The notes: generated by a model from the letters alone, not told the origin. Shown: positions 1-9,307, counted from the stretch's first letter. The stretch is 64,000 bases of DNA from Gemmata massiliana (GCF_901538265.1 NZ_LR593886.1:2650843-2714842), one strand, 5' to 3'. Program-made: numbers and translations.

Positions 1-1
1 C

Positions 2-1111
2 AAGGAAGTCCTCACCGGCGCGAGCGGGAGTGTCGTCGTGCGGCTCTACGGCCCCGATACGGCGGTGCTGCGCGCGAAGGCGAAGGACGTGGAGGGGGCG
101 ATGAAGGACGTGCCCGGGGTCACGAACCTGAAGGTCGAACCACAGGTGCTGGTCGCCCAAATCGACGTCCAGTTGCGCCCCGAAGACCTCCGCAAGTTCG
201 GCCTGACGCCGGGCCACGTGCGCCGCGCTTCGACCGTGCTCCTGAAGGGACAGAAGGTGGGTGAGGTGTTCGACGGGCAGAAGAAATTCGACGTGGTGGT
301 GTGGGGCGCAAACAACCTCCGTTCCGACCTGGGAGCCGTTCAAGAGTTGCCGATCGACGTGCAGAACGGCACCCAGGTGCGGTTGAAGGACGTGGCCGAC
401 GTGCGCATCGTGTCCGCACCGAACGAGGTGCGACGCGAGAACACGAGTCGGCGCCTGGACGTGACGTGCAACGTGTCCGGGCGCGACCTCGGATCGGTCG
501 CGCGCGAGGTCGAGGAGAAGGTGAAACAGATCCCGTTCGAGCGCGAGTACCACCCGGAGTTCCTGGGTGAGTACCAGGCGCGCCAGGAATCGACGCGGAA
601 GCTGTACGCGCTTTCCGCGCTCGCACTGGCCGGGATCGTGCTGCTGTTGTTCGTGGACTTCGGCGCGTGGCGGCCGACGCTCCTCGTCGCGCTCACGATC
701 CCGTTCGCGCTGGTCGGCGGGGTGTTCGCTGTAACGATCACAACGAGTGTCGTGTCACTCGGTTCGATGGTGGGCTTCGTCACGGTGCTGGGAATTGCGG
801 CGCGGAACGGGATCATGCTGGTGAGCCACTTCCGGCACCTCGAAACCGAGGAGGGGGTGCCGTTCGGCGTGGGCCTCGTCCTGCGCGGCGCGGAGGAGCG
901 GCTCGTCCCGATCTTGATGACCGCGCTCGCAACGGGCTTGGCCCTGCTCCCACTCGCGATTACCGGGAATAAACCCGGCCAGGAGATCGAGTACCCGCTC
1001 GCGGTGGTCATCCTCGGCGGGCTCGTCACCTCGACCCTCTTGAATCTGCTCTTGCTCCCACCACTGTATTTGCTGGTTGGTCGACCCGTTTCTACAATTA
1101 ATTATCAATAG
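2..1111 (+). CDS. CzcA/CusA-type heavy-metal RND efflux pump, C-terminal fragment (5' end outside window)
   Basis: The reading frame is open from the left edge, so the gene starts outside the window and about the last 370 residues are visible. The fragment opens with [19 protein letters not shown], matching the late porter-domain region of CzcA/CusA proteins. It then shows porter and docking sequence followed by about five hydrophobic helices: [39 protein letters not shown], a helix carrying [12 protein letters not shown], one after RLVPILMTA, and the last ending [10 protein letters not shown]. The [11 protein letters not shown] helix and the order of membrane segments are typical of proton-driven heavy-metal RND transporters of the inner membrane. 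The tail is short and the stop is at 1109-1111. The exact metal cannot be judged because the N-terminal half is missing. It is unrelated in position to the RND pair at 10.7-18 kb. Confidence 0.9.
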   Translation, partial: KEVLTGASGSVVVRLYGPDTAVLRAKAKDVEGAMKDVPGVTNLKVEPQVLVAQIDVQLRPEDLRKFGLTPGHVRRASTVLLKGQKVGEVFDGQKKFDVVVWGANNLRSDLGAVQELPIDVQNGTQVRLKDVADVRIVSAPNEVRRENTSRRLDVTCNVSGRDLGSVAREVEEKVKQIPFEREYHPEFLGEYQARQESTRKLYALSALALAGIVLLLFVDFGAWRPTLLVALTIPFALVGGVFAVTITTSVVSLGSMVGFVTVLGIAARNGIMLVSHFRHLETEEGVPFGVGLVLRGAEERLVPILMTALATGLALLPLAITGNKPGQEIEYPLAVVILGGLVTSTLLNLLLLPPLYLLVGRPVSTINYQ

Positions 1112-1467
1112 AAGTAATGATGCAAGGTGTTGTCTTGTTTATCTGCAAGAGTACCGCCTGCCAAAGCAAGCCTACCACGTTCGCTATTCTGGCACTGCAT
1201 TCAGAACCACATTCACACCGGCCACGCCCGGCGGGACCTTTCCTCCCCGCGCCGATCTAAGCAAGTACCATAGTTTCGTGTGGAACGATTGCTGAGGAAA
1301 ATCGCGTCCGAAGTGCCAATAGGAATTTGTCGGCGCTAAAGTGGATTAGGCTTGCGCTGACGGCGCGACTTGAGTTCCGGCATCAGTCACGTGATCTGCG
1401 AGCACAAGTGTAGCGACAGTCGTTTGCTGCGTGAGCGTTCGGTTATCTGGTCGCTCGGAGCGCTCTT
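1112..1467. other. Intergenic, no gene seen
   Basis: About 356 bases between the metal pump and the broken fucose-synthase gene. Short open frames exist here, but none has a convincing ribosome-binding site or protein-like composition. No strong hairpin follows the pump gene. It may hold the promoter of the former gene at 1468, but I could not identify one. Confidence 0.5.
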
Positions 1468-2424
1468 TTGACATCGGTCCTTCAAGGTAAACGGGTTCTG
1501 GTCACCGGGGGCTCCGGCTTCCTCGGTAGGTACGTCTGCCGAGAACTCGCGGCGTATTCCCCCGGTATCATCATTACACCGGCCGGGCCGAATACGACCT
1601 GCGAGAGCAAGCCGATGTGCGCCGCCTATTCGCTGAGACCTGTCCCGATGTGGTCGTCCACTTGGCTGCCGTGGTCAGTGAGATCGGTGCGAATCGCGCG
1701 AATCCCGGCCGCTACTTCTACGAAAATACGGTCGTGGGCCTGCACTTGTTGGAGGAATCCAGGCTAGCCAGGGTCGAGAAAGTTGTCACCGTGGGAACCA
1801 TCTGTTCGTACCCCAAGAACACCCCGGTCCCGTTCAAGGAAGAGGCCCTTTGGAACGAGTACCCGGAGGAAACTAATGCTCCCTACGGTTTGGCCAAGAA
1901 GATGCTGCTGGTCCAGACCCAAGCGTACCGGACACAGTACGGTCTGAACGCTGTGACACTTTTACCGGTCAATCTGTACGGCCCTGGGGACAACTTCGAT
2001 CCCGAAACCAGCCACGCCATCCCGGCGCTGATTCAAAAAGCGATAACAGCCCGCGATTCTGGAGCCCCGGTGATTGAAGTATGGGGAACCGGAAGCGCGT
2101 CCCGGGAGTTCCTGTTCGTTCGTGATGCCGCTCGCGCAGTGGCTCTCGCGACCGTGTATTACAACGCACCAGAGCCGGTCAACGTAGGGTCCGGGCGTGA
2201 AGTGTTAAATTCGCGAACTCGTTGAAACGGTGTGCGATCTGTGCGGGTTTCGAGGAGAGGTCCGGTGGGACTCGACCCGGCCCGATGGTCAGCCGCGCCG
2301 GTGCCTGGACGTTTCCCGAGCCCAAACCGCGTTTGGGTTCACCGCGACGACGGCACTGCGCAGTGGGTTGACCGAGACTGTCGATTGGTACACGCGCACA
2401 CGGCTCCTGGAAGACACGCGATGA
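1468..2424 (+). pseudogene. fcl: GDP-L-fucose synthase (NAD-dependent epimerase family), two frameshifts
   Basis: Three pieces in two frames join into one protein of about 318 residues, the normal length of GDP-L-fucose synthase, the last step of GDP-L-fucose biosynthesis. Piece 1 (frame of 1468) has the Rossmann start KRVLVTGGSGFLGRYVCREL. The frame changes near 1555-1590. Piece 2 carries EYDLREQADVRRLFAE, VVVHLAAVVSEIGANRANP, VGTICSYP and the YxxxK site in APYGLAKK, then LYGPGDNFDPE and ASREFLFVRDAA. A second change near 2203-2210 returns to the first frame, which continues IRELVETVCDLCGFRGEVRW and PDGQPRRCLD and ends at 2422-2424. The apparent start is TTG at 1468 with no clear Shine-Dalgarno sequence. 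Two offsetting shifts in a zone of other broken genes suggest a true pseudogene. A run of C near 1560 makes sequencing error at the first site possible. Confidence 0.85.
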
Positions 2425-2464
2425 GTGCCTCACCGGACTTGGCCGAGGATGACTCAAGGAGGAG

Positions 2465-2534
2465 CAATCGCTTTTCGCGATGAGCGCCTGACAGTAGGCG
2501 CTCATCAGGCGAGTGCCTTCCCTCAAAGCGATTG
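2465..2534. repeat. Nested double inverted repeat downstream of the broken fcl
   Basis: Two perfect 10-bp stems sit one inside the other. The outer arms are 2465-2474 and 2525-2534 (caatcgcttt / aaagcgattg). The inner arms are 2479-2488 and 2497-2506 (gatgagcgcc / ggcgctcatc) around an 8-nt loop. There is no long T tract, so it is not a textbook terminator. It could be an end remnant of a mobile element, since a degraded IS630-type transposase follows directly. Confidence 0.7.
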
Positions 2535-2535
2535 C

Positions 2536-3409
2536 GTTTTGCTTGGGCCGTGACTGTCCAGCGCACCCCAGGCGCCGTTGTGACGCTTGTGGAGGAACTC
2601 GGTCGGCATCTGCCCTGACGACCACAGGATGCTCAACGCTCCGGGCGTGGCAACGACCTGACCCAACTCAAACTTTGGCATTACGCACCCTCTCGTGGGG
2701 TCCGGTTCCACCCGAGCGACCTGCGCGAGTGGCTCTCGGCGCGCAACGACTCCCCGCAAAAGCCCGCGCGCCCGGCCCGGCAACGGGACCAATCGGGGAT
2801 CGACCGGTGGGTGGCCCGGGACCGGGAGCGGATTCAAAAAAGGCCCGGGCCGAGTGCCCACCTGGTCCCGATCGATGAGACCGGGTTGTTCCTCAACCCG
2901 CTGGTGCGCCGGAGCGGGGCCCCGCGCGGGCGCACCCAACGATCCGCGGGGACGGTGGGCGGCGCCACAAGGTGTCGGTGCTCGGGGCCGTGACCGTGTC
3001 GCCCCGGGCCCGGCGCCTCGGGTCGTACTTCGCCAACCGCATCGACGGGTACTTCGGGGCCGGTGAGGTGGTCGCGTTCCTCCGGAACCGACTGCGGTCG
3101 GTCCCGGGGAACGTGCTCGTGGTGTGGGACGGTGGCCCGCTCACGAGGGCCCGGTGATCCGCGCGCTTGCGCCGCAACACGCGGTTGCACTCGGACCGGC
3201 TCCCGCCCGACGCACCCGCGTTGAACCCGGTCGAACTCGGGTGGAGCGGGTTGAAGTACGCCCAGCGGTCCGACTTCGTTCCACGGGACACGGACCATCG
3301 GAACGACCGGATCCTCGACCGGCTCATCCGATTGAAGTGTAACGCCACCTTGTTGAGAGCGCTCTGGGACGGATCCGAACTCCCGTTCCCAGAACCTCCA
3401 AACGGGTAG
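2536..3409 (+). pseudogene. IS630-family DDE transposase remnant, at least three frameshifts
   Basis: Scattered pieces in different frames align in order with an IS630-type transposase, which cuts and joins element ends. An N-terminal piece near 2670-2800 reads GVRFHPSDLREWLSARN, the usual DNA-binding linker. The next holds the first catalytic Asp in HLVPIDETGLFLNPLVRR (about 2859-2912). Another frame from about 2955 carries HKVSVLGAVTVSPRARRLG and the second Asp in VLVVWDGGP. A third gives the short link HEGPVIRAL. The last (from about 3165) has the catalytic Glu in NPVELGWSGLKYAQ and ends at 3407-3409. No intact terminal repeats were recognised. The gene cannot encode a functional enzyme. 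Confidence 0.85.
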
Positions 3410-3739
3410 CTTTACTTACCTTACGGACCGTAGATCCGCTGGGGCAAAGACAATATTGCCCCAGCCCCGCAGCAAACCTTTCGCGTACTGGACGGCAACG
3501 GAATCTCCCGGCTGACTCTTAAAGACGTTGCGCCTTGCCTCCATCAGGTCATTGACGGTCAAATACCTTGCCTGCGCGCCCTGCGCTGCTTTGCCTCAAG
3601 ATCTCTCTGCCTTTGCGCATCCTCCGCCTTTGCCGCCGGAGCATTTTGTTCTACTTGCAACCGCCTGAGCACCTATTTGATATAAAATTAAATTTCATAA
3701 GAATAAATTTTATTATAATTATTTGTTATAAATATTATA
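3410..3739. other. Non-coding stretch with a hairpin and an extreme AT-rich block
   Basis: No gene is supported here. A perfect 8-bp stem (3439-3446 with 3457-3464, ctggggca / tgccccag) lies just after the transposase relic, without a T tract. From about 3672 to 3782 base composition switches abruptly to roughly nine-tenths A+T, with runs such as ttattataattatttg and a near-palindrome gtctattatagac around 3746-3758. Everything around it is GC-rich. The last codons of the giant minus-strand pseudogene lie inside this block, so its present 3' end may be an artificial junction. It may be a small foreign insertion or a deletion scar. Confidence 0.7.
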
Positions 3740-4290
3740 TTATAGTCTATTATAGACATAATTTTCTATTATATTAGATGCTACTTTCAGCTCCACGTGT
3801 CGGTTAAACAGCGCAGCGTGCTCTGCTTTTTTCCCTTCCACATCGATTGACGGGTTCTCCGCCGGAGGAGGCAGGAGTTCGAGCCCATGTTGAGCTCGTC
3901 GCACATTCTCCTCGGCCCACTTAACCCTCGCGTCGAGCGCACGTAGCGTAGCGCGCTCCGGCCCCTCGTCTTTGGGCACATTTTTCAATTGGGCTTCGAT
4001 CGCCAAACCCTTCTGCCGTACGGCGTGGTCCTCGACGTCGACCGCCCCTTGCTGGCTACGGAGTTGGCGCCAAGCGGCGACATCGGCGGGACCGGGGTCT
4101 CGAAACGGCAGGCCGTGTCCGTGGAACGTAACGTTCTCCGGGCTCGTCCCGGCGGTCGTGTTGGACACGTTGTCGAATCGGTCGACCAGGTGGTATCGGT
4201 CGGTTCCGGTGGCTGTCTCCCCAAAGGCTCCGGCCAACGCGTTTCCCGTCGTCGTTAACGTATAACTGTTCGTCCCGCCCCCGCTTGTCA

Positions 4291-4300
4291 GGGTCGCTCC
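4291..4300. repeat. Target-site duplication, left copy (10 bp)
   Basis: The sequence gggtcgctcc abuts the left end of the ISAs1-type element and is repeated exactly at its right end. An exact 10-bp duplication fits the 8-10 bp usual for this family and marks the insertion point. Confidence 0.92.
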
Positions 4301-4315
4301 CAGGGTTGGCGCACT
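4301..4315 (+). repeat. ISAs1 left terminal inverted repeat
   Basis: cagggttggcgcact; 13 of 15 bases match the complement of the right end. The CAGGG terminus is family-typical. Confidence 0.9.
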
Positions 4316-4350
4316 ATGAACCCGTGACGGCAGCCGCATTTACGTCTATA

Positions 4351-4376
4351 TCGGGGTTGTTATGGAGGAACCCCGA
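4351..4376 (+). promoter_or_regulatory. Hairpin enclosing the transposase ribosome-binding site
   Basis: Arms 4351-4358 (tcggggtt) and 4369-4376 (aaccccga) pair perfectly. The loop 4359-4368 holds the GGAGG Shine-Dalgarno sequence and the right arm ends on the A of the start codon. In RNA this would hinder ribosome access. Structures at transposase starts are known in other IS families as a guard against read-through expression; that role here is inferred. Confidence 0.6.
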
Positions 4377-5491
4377 TGAGTATTCCGCTGCTGGCGGTGT
4401 TTGCGGATGTGCCAGACCCGCGCCGCGAAACGAAGAACAAGTTGCATGAGCTGGTGGATATCCTCACGTTGGCCACGTGTGCGGTGATCGCCGGGGCCGA
4501 CGGGTGGGACCAGGTGGCCGCGTTCGGTCGGGCCAAGCAAACGTTGTTCGCCCCGTACCTGCGGTTGCCCCACGGGGTTCCGAGCCCGGACACGTTCGAG
4601 CGCGTGTTCGCCAAGCTGGACCCGGACGCGTTCGCGGACCGGTTCGGGCGCTGGATGGCAGCCGCATGCGAGAGTACCGGCCTGGTGCACGTGGCGATCG
4701 ATGGTAAGAGCGCCCGGCGGTCCACCAAGAACACGTTCACCGGGTGCTTGCATCTGGTCGAGGCGTGGGCCGTGGAGAACCGGTTGATCCTGGGCCAGCG
4801 GTCCGTGCCCGAGGGCGGACACGAGATCACCACGGCCCCAGATCTGTTGGGCGCCCTGGATCTGACGGGCGCGGTGGTGACCGTCGACGCGGCCTTTTGC
4901 CAGAAGGAGTTGGTGTCCCAGATCCGCACCCAGGGCGGGCATTACGTGGTGTGCGTGAAGGGGAACCAGAAGGGGTTGCGCGGCGCGGTGGCGGAGGTGT
5001 TCGCGCGGGCCGGGGAGGACGCGTTCGCCGGGTGTGACATGGGGTCCGCGGTCGAGGACGGGCACGGGCGCGAGGAAGAGCGGTACGTGACGGTGGTTGA
5101 AGATCCGGAAGGGCTACCGAGCGGGTGGGCCGATGTTGGGGCCGTGGCCCTGGTGTGCCGGGAGCGGGTGGTGAACGGGAAGCCGAATGAGAGCACCGCC
5201 CATTACTACCTCACCAGCTTGCGGATCGGGGCGGTCGAGCTGGCGGGGTACATCCGCAACCATTGGGGCATTGAGAACGGGCTCCATTGGTGTCTGGACA
5301 TCGCGTTCCGGGAAGACGACAGCCGGGCTCGGGCCGGACACGCCGGGGCCAACCTGGGCATGATTCGCCGGGTTGCCCTGTCCCTGCTCCAGCGGGCGGA
5401 CACCAAGGGCAGCATTCGTACTCGACGCATGAAGGCCGCCTGGGACGATCAATACCTGCTCAAAGTGCTTAAGATTCTGACGACTAAATGA
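4376..5491 (+). CDS. ISAs1-family transposase, intact
   Basis: The 371-residue DDE transposase would catalyse excision and insertion of the surrounding element. The N-terminus FADVPDPRRETKNKLHELVD is characteristic of ISAs1 (H-repeat-like) transposases. The catalytic residues are visible: first Asp in HVAIDGKSARRS, second Asp in GAVVTVDAAFCQKE, and Glu in the C-terminal RNHWGIENGLHWCLDIAF, which precedes REDDSRARAG. Length is normal for the family and no frameshift is seen. The start at 4376 is chosen because GGAGG lies 8 nt upstream and the family N-terminus begins there. The stop at 5489-5491 touches the right inverted repeat. Because its strand is opposite to the interrupted gene, host read-through would be antisense to it. 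Confidence 0.95.
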   Translation: MSIPLLAVFADVPDPRRETKNKLHELVDILTLATCAVIAGADGWDQVAAFGRAKQTLFAPYLRLPHGVPSPDTFERVFAKLDPDAFADRFGRWMAAACESTGLVHVAIDGKSARRSTKNTFTGCLHLVEAWAVENRLILGQRSVPEGGHEITTAPDLLGALDLTGAVVTVDAAFCQKELVSQIRTQGGHYVVCVKGNQKGLRGAVAEVFARAGEDAFAGCDMGSAVEDGHGREEERYVTVVEDPEGLPSGWADVGAVALVCRERVVNGKPNESTAHYYLTSLRIGAVELAGYIRNHWGIENGLHWCLDIAFREDDSRARAGHAGANLGMIRRVALSLLQRADTKGSIRTRRMKAAWDDQYLLKVLKILTTK

Positions 5492-5506
5492 AGTGCGCCG
5501 GCCCTG
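5492..5506 (-). repeat. ISAs1 right terminal inverted repeat
   Basis: Complement of the left end with two mismatches; directly follows the transposase stop codon. Confidence 0.9.
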
Positions 5507-5516
5507 GGGTCGCTCC
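5507..5516. repeat. Target-site duplication, right copy (10 bp)
   Basis: gggtcgctcc, identical to 4291-4300. Confidence 0.92.
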
Positions 5517-6519
5517 CGTCCCTGATGCCGTTCGCGTCCATGCCCCCGCTGGTCGCTGTCTCGCTGTCGGTTTGGGCCTGCTCGTTCCCCACGTCTACCG
5601 ATGAATAATTGTCCGTCCCGATCACAGTTTCGGTTAGCGGTTCGGTGCCCGTGCTCCCGGTCTCGCCCAGCGTGTAGCGATCAACGCCGATCTCCGTTCG
5701 GGTGAATGCGCCAGTCACGTCGTCGGCGATTTCCGGCGCAGTCAGCCCGTCTGTACCGGTCTCCGTCAGGGTGAACGGGATCGCTCCGCTAACGGTCCCT
5801 GTCGCGCTGTACGTCGTCGGGTTCGCTTCGGTCAGCGTCGTCTCCCCGGTCTCCTCGTCCCCAACCGTCGTGTCGGTGTAGCTCCCGTGACTCCCCTCGG
5901 TCACCGTGTACGTGCCCGACGCGGCCGCTCCGGTGTCCCGGAAGTTCGCCGTCCGCGTCCCCGTCTGGCTGAGCGTGTAACCCCGGTCAGCACGTTCCCC
6001 GATCCGGTCTGCGTTCCGCTGTCGATCAGGATCTCGGTGAACGTCGCTGCTACGGCCCCGCGTGTGTTCGTCTCGATCGCCGTTGACGTCGCCCCGGTCG
6101 TGCCCGTGATCGTATACGTCCCGGCCCCAGGGGCCGCGGTCTCGGTCGTCGTCGCCGATCCGGTCGTCGTCTTGCCCAGGGTGTACGACCCCGACCCGCT
6201 TGTTCCCGTCTCGTGCAAGCTCTGGCTCGACATCTCGGAGTGGGTGGTGGTCACCACTCCGGTCCCGGGATTGGTCGAGGCCGCGTCGGTCGATGTCACT
6301 CCGGCGACCAGTGCCAACGCGTAGTTCGCCCCGGACCCGACCTCGGTCGTGGTCGATGAAGACGTGTTAGTAACTGTCTCATTGTCGGCTCCGGTCAGCC
6401 CGTTGTAAACGTCCGTGTCCGTCGACCCGGTGGTAACGTTGACGGTGTCGGTGTACGTAGCGGTCACGCTCCCGCCGGACTGGACGATGGTCTGGGCCTC
6501 CCGCGGTCACCGTTGTGTT

Positions 6520-8810
6520 CGCGCTGCCGGTGTACGTGTTCCCCGTCCGGGTGGTGGTCTCGGTCGCGTGGTCGGTGGTTGTGCTCGTGTACGGCCCGCG
6601 CGCGTCCGACCCGGTGTCCGGTGTTGTTGAATCGGTCGTCCCGGTTACCGTTTGGGTGTACGCTCCGGTCAACTCGTTCCCGGTCAGCGTACTCGTCGCG
6701 GCGCCGGTTTCGGTCACCGTCCCCGGGTCCACAATTCCCTGGCCGGTGTACGCGTCGGTCGCCCGGCTCGTCTCGGTGTAGTCGCCCGCGTACATGTTCC
6801 CCGAGCCGGCCACCGTATCGGTGGCGGATGCCGTTACCGTATCCGACCCGAATTCGGTAGCCGTCGCACCGCCCAAGACCTGATCAGCCGACGACACGTC
6901 GGCGTCGGTCTCGAGAGTTGTGGCCCGCGACGTCTGGGTATAGCCCCCGCTCAGCACGTTGCCGATAACGGTATCGGGCTCGATCGCCGTGGCGGTCGAC
7001 GACAGGGCATCGGTCGTATCGTCTTCTCCAACCAGCGCGTCCCACGCGTCGTCGGTCACCCAGTCGGTTTCGGTCGTCGTCGCGGTATCGGCCGTGGTCT
7101 GGCTGTAGCTCCCGGTCAGTTCGTTGCCCGTCGCACTCGACGAGTCGGCATAGGTCTCGATCAGTGTCGTCGTATCGGCCCCGGCGTCCGTCCCGTGATC
7201 GATTTCGATCGTCCCGATCCAATCGGCGCTCGACCCGGTGTCCGTTTCGGTCGCGTATTCGGTAAGCGCCTCGCCCCGGACGAGGACAGACTGTACGCCC
7301 CGGTCAGTTCGTTCCCGGCGGCTCCGGAGGTGGCCGACCCGCTGTCGGTCTCGGTCGACGACCCGGTCGTGGAACCGGACGAAGTGGCCGATCCGTTAAC
7401 CAGATCGGTTGTTGCCAGCGCATCGGTCGATCGATCATACGCTGTCGACTGTTCGGTGTCCGTCTCGCCCTGTGTGTAGCTCCCGTCGACCTCATTCAGC
7501 GTTCCCGACGACGAGGCCGTGTCGGTGGCGAACTCGGTTGCCGTGTCCGACCCGGAATCCGAGCCGGTCCCATTCACAACCGTACCGATCCGGTCGGATT
7601 CCGATCCCGCGTCGGACGCGGTAGAGTAATCGGTCACGGTCGTGAACTCGGACGACGAGAACCGGAAGAAGCCCGTCAACGCGTTGCCGAACGCACCCGA
7701 AGTGGCCGAACTGCTGGCGAGCTCGGTCGCCCGTCGGTCGCGATGTCGGTCCCACCGACCAGGTTGGTGGCCGTCGAGTTGTCGGTCGAACGGTCATACA
7801 GTGTCGACTGCTGGGTCTCCGTGTCAGTTTCGCTGAACGTCCCTACCGCTTCGTTTCCGGTCACGCCGGACGAGGCGGTGTCGGTCGCGTAGTGAGTCAG
7901 TGTGTCCGATTCGGTGTCCGATCCGGCCGCGGTCTCGACCCCGCTCACGATATCGGATTCGGACCCGGACCCGGTCCCGGTTACGTACTCAGTTTCCGTC
8001 GCGCTTTCGGAAGAAGACAGGCTGTATACCCCAGTCAGCACGTTCAGCGACGCGCCGGATGTGGCCGACGCGGTGACGAAATCGGTTTCCGAAGCCGTCT
8101 CGCCATCAATTTCCGTGTCGGCCCCGCCGACCAGATTGGTGTCCGTCGAACTATCGGTCGAGCGGTCGTAGTCGGTCTCGGTCGTCCGGTCCGGTTCGGA
8201 CGTGCTGTACGTCCCCGCGATCGCGTTCCCGCTCTCGCTTGTCGAGAGCGTATTGGTCACGTACGCCGTGCGCGTGTCGGAAGCGTGATCGGTGCCCGTG
8301 TCGGTCAGAGTCGTGGTGAGGCCGACGGATACTGCGTCCGACTCGGACTCGTCGTCGACGAGTGTCGCCGTATCGGCCGACGTAATCGTCCCGGTTTCGG
8401 TCGTGGCGAAGGCTCCGGTCAGTAGGTTCCCGGTTTCGGTCGTGGTGATCGCCCCGGACGATGTCTCGAAGTCGCCTCCGCTTCTGTCATCGACCGCGGT
8501 GTCGGCCCCTCCGATCAGGTTCGTCGCCGACACGTCGTCGACCCAGGTCTCTGTCGATGATCCCGTAGCAGTGTCAATGGCCGTCTGAGTGTACGGCCCA
8601 CTGGACAGGTTCCCGGACGCGGTCGCGGCTACGGTGTCCGTCTCAGCTACTGTGGACGTGTCGGAAGCGGACTTAGCTTCCGACTCGACTACGGACGTAC
8701 GGGCGGTTTCGGCGTCCGACTCGATGTCTGAATTTGTTGCAGTCTCGACCGTGGTGGTCGTCCCGGTCGAACTCAGGGTGAAGACCCCGGTTATCATGTT
8801 TCCGGTGGCG
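6520..8810 (-). repeat. Degenerate ~160-190 bp tandem coding repeats inside the giant pseudogene
   Basis: On the plus strand a recurrent segment like gtacgcCCCGGTCAGttcgttcccgg (complement of codons for GNxLTGxY) begins near 8781, 8593, 8408, 8209, 8025, 7836, 7667, 7477, 7293, 7105, 6939, 6778 and 6657. Spacing is mostly 184-199 bp, shortening to 120-170 bp toward the 3' end. The repeats are divergent at DNA level and conserved mainly as protein, so this is an old amplified domain array. Confidence 0.75.
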
Positions 8811-9174
8811 GTCTCCGTCACCGTTCCGGTCGCGCACGGCGAGTGTTCGAGGTAACTGGGGCCGGAGATACTACGGCCGCGATCTTTGTTCTGGGGCTAG
8901 CCGCGGTGCTGTCAGTTGAGACAGCCGCCCGATTGGGCACCGCTGTGGTTACCCCGGACGAGCTTGTTGGGGCTCTTGTCGAGGCGGCGCAATTTACTCC
9001 CGCTGACTGACGACCTCGTCTAGTTGAGGCCGGAGATTCGCGATCTAAGGTCGTTCGATGTGGTGTTCGCCGACGTGTGGTAGTTGTTGATGGACGGTTC
9101 GGTGTCTAGACACAAGGCCGGGAAGGGCGGGTGACTACAACTCGGGAAGTTGCGCCAGTGAGGGATTAATCGTT

Positions 9175-9207
9175 GGCGTATTTTACCCCAGGAGACGAAA
9201 ATACGCC
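9175..9207. promoter_or_regulatory. 10-bp perfect inverted repeat (operator or terminator) upstream of the RND operon
   Basis: Arms 9175-9184 (ggcgtatttt) and 9198-9207 (aaaatacgcc) flank a 13-nt spacer. The AT half-sites facing inward and the location about 200 bp before the operon suit an operator or activator site. The T tract lies inside the stem rather than after it, so a terminator is less likely. Confidence 0.45.
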
Positions 9208-9307
9208 GGCCTCAGCGCGCGAAATCGGCGCCTCGCTCACCTGCACTCACTTCTTCGATCCGGTCACAATTCCTTTCACAGTTGGTGTTTGTGCCATAGC
9301 GCTCGGC

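Larger units (their letters stand above)
4301..5506 (+). mobile_element. Complete ISAs1-family insertion sequence (1206 bp)
   Basis: The element has one transposase gene, terminal inverted repeats beginning with the CAGGG typical of ISAs1 elements (left 4301-4315 cagggttggcgcact, right 5492-5506 whose complement is cagggccggcgcact, 13 of 15 matching) and exact 10-bp flanking duplications. It lies inside the giant repeat pseudogene, in the opposite orientation. Intact ends, exact duplications and an intact open frame mean the insertion is recent compared with the decay around it. Removing the element plus one duplication does not put the immediate flanks into one frame, so the host gene appears already frameshifted apart from this insertion. 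Confidence 0.95.
3740..8896 (-). pseudogene. Giant Ser/Thr/Asp/Gly-rich repeat protein, broken by frameshifts and an IS insertion
   Basis: The minus strand carries a chain of overlapping open segments (about 7676-8896, 7161-7679, 6379-7250, 5901-6467, 5449-5904 and, beyond the IS, 3740-4300) in different frames but with one composition. Nearly every residue is Thr, Ser, Gly, Asp, Glu, Ala or Val. A recurring motif like GNxLTGxY(S/T)xT returns about every 60 residues (GNLLTGAFAT, GNAIAGTYST, GNELTGAYTQ). Toward the end come TLTETGTDGLT, DRYTLGETG and TGTDRYHLVDRFDNVSNTTA. A different, charged, probably coiled-coil tail follows and contains LRALDARVKWAEENVRRAQH. Such composition suits a secreted or surface-exposed repeat protein, but I do not recognise a named family. 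The start is unclear: the frame stays open to a stop at 8897-8899 and begins already inside repeat-like sequence, so the true N-terminus may be lost. Frame changes near 7725, 7265, 6470 and 5950 do not depend on the IS. Confidence 0.75.

Noticed and set aside
1077-1295. Small plus-strand frame after the metal pump
   Set aside because: No ribosome-binding site and no protein-like pattern.
1555-2210. Programmed frameshifting in the fcl gene
   Set aside because: Neither site shows a slippery heptamer with a following structure, and two opposite shifts in a decay zone are simpler as mutations.
6652-7479. 275-residue plus-strand open frame across the repeat region
   Set aside because: It is the antisense shadow of the minus-strand repeat gene, with Arg/Gly/Val-rich random-looking composition.
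5900-8820. Regular repeats on the plus strand that could look like a CRISPR array
   Set aside because: The units are 160-190 bp apart, divergent at DNA level and conserved as minus-strand protein motifs, so it is a coding repeat array.
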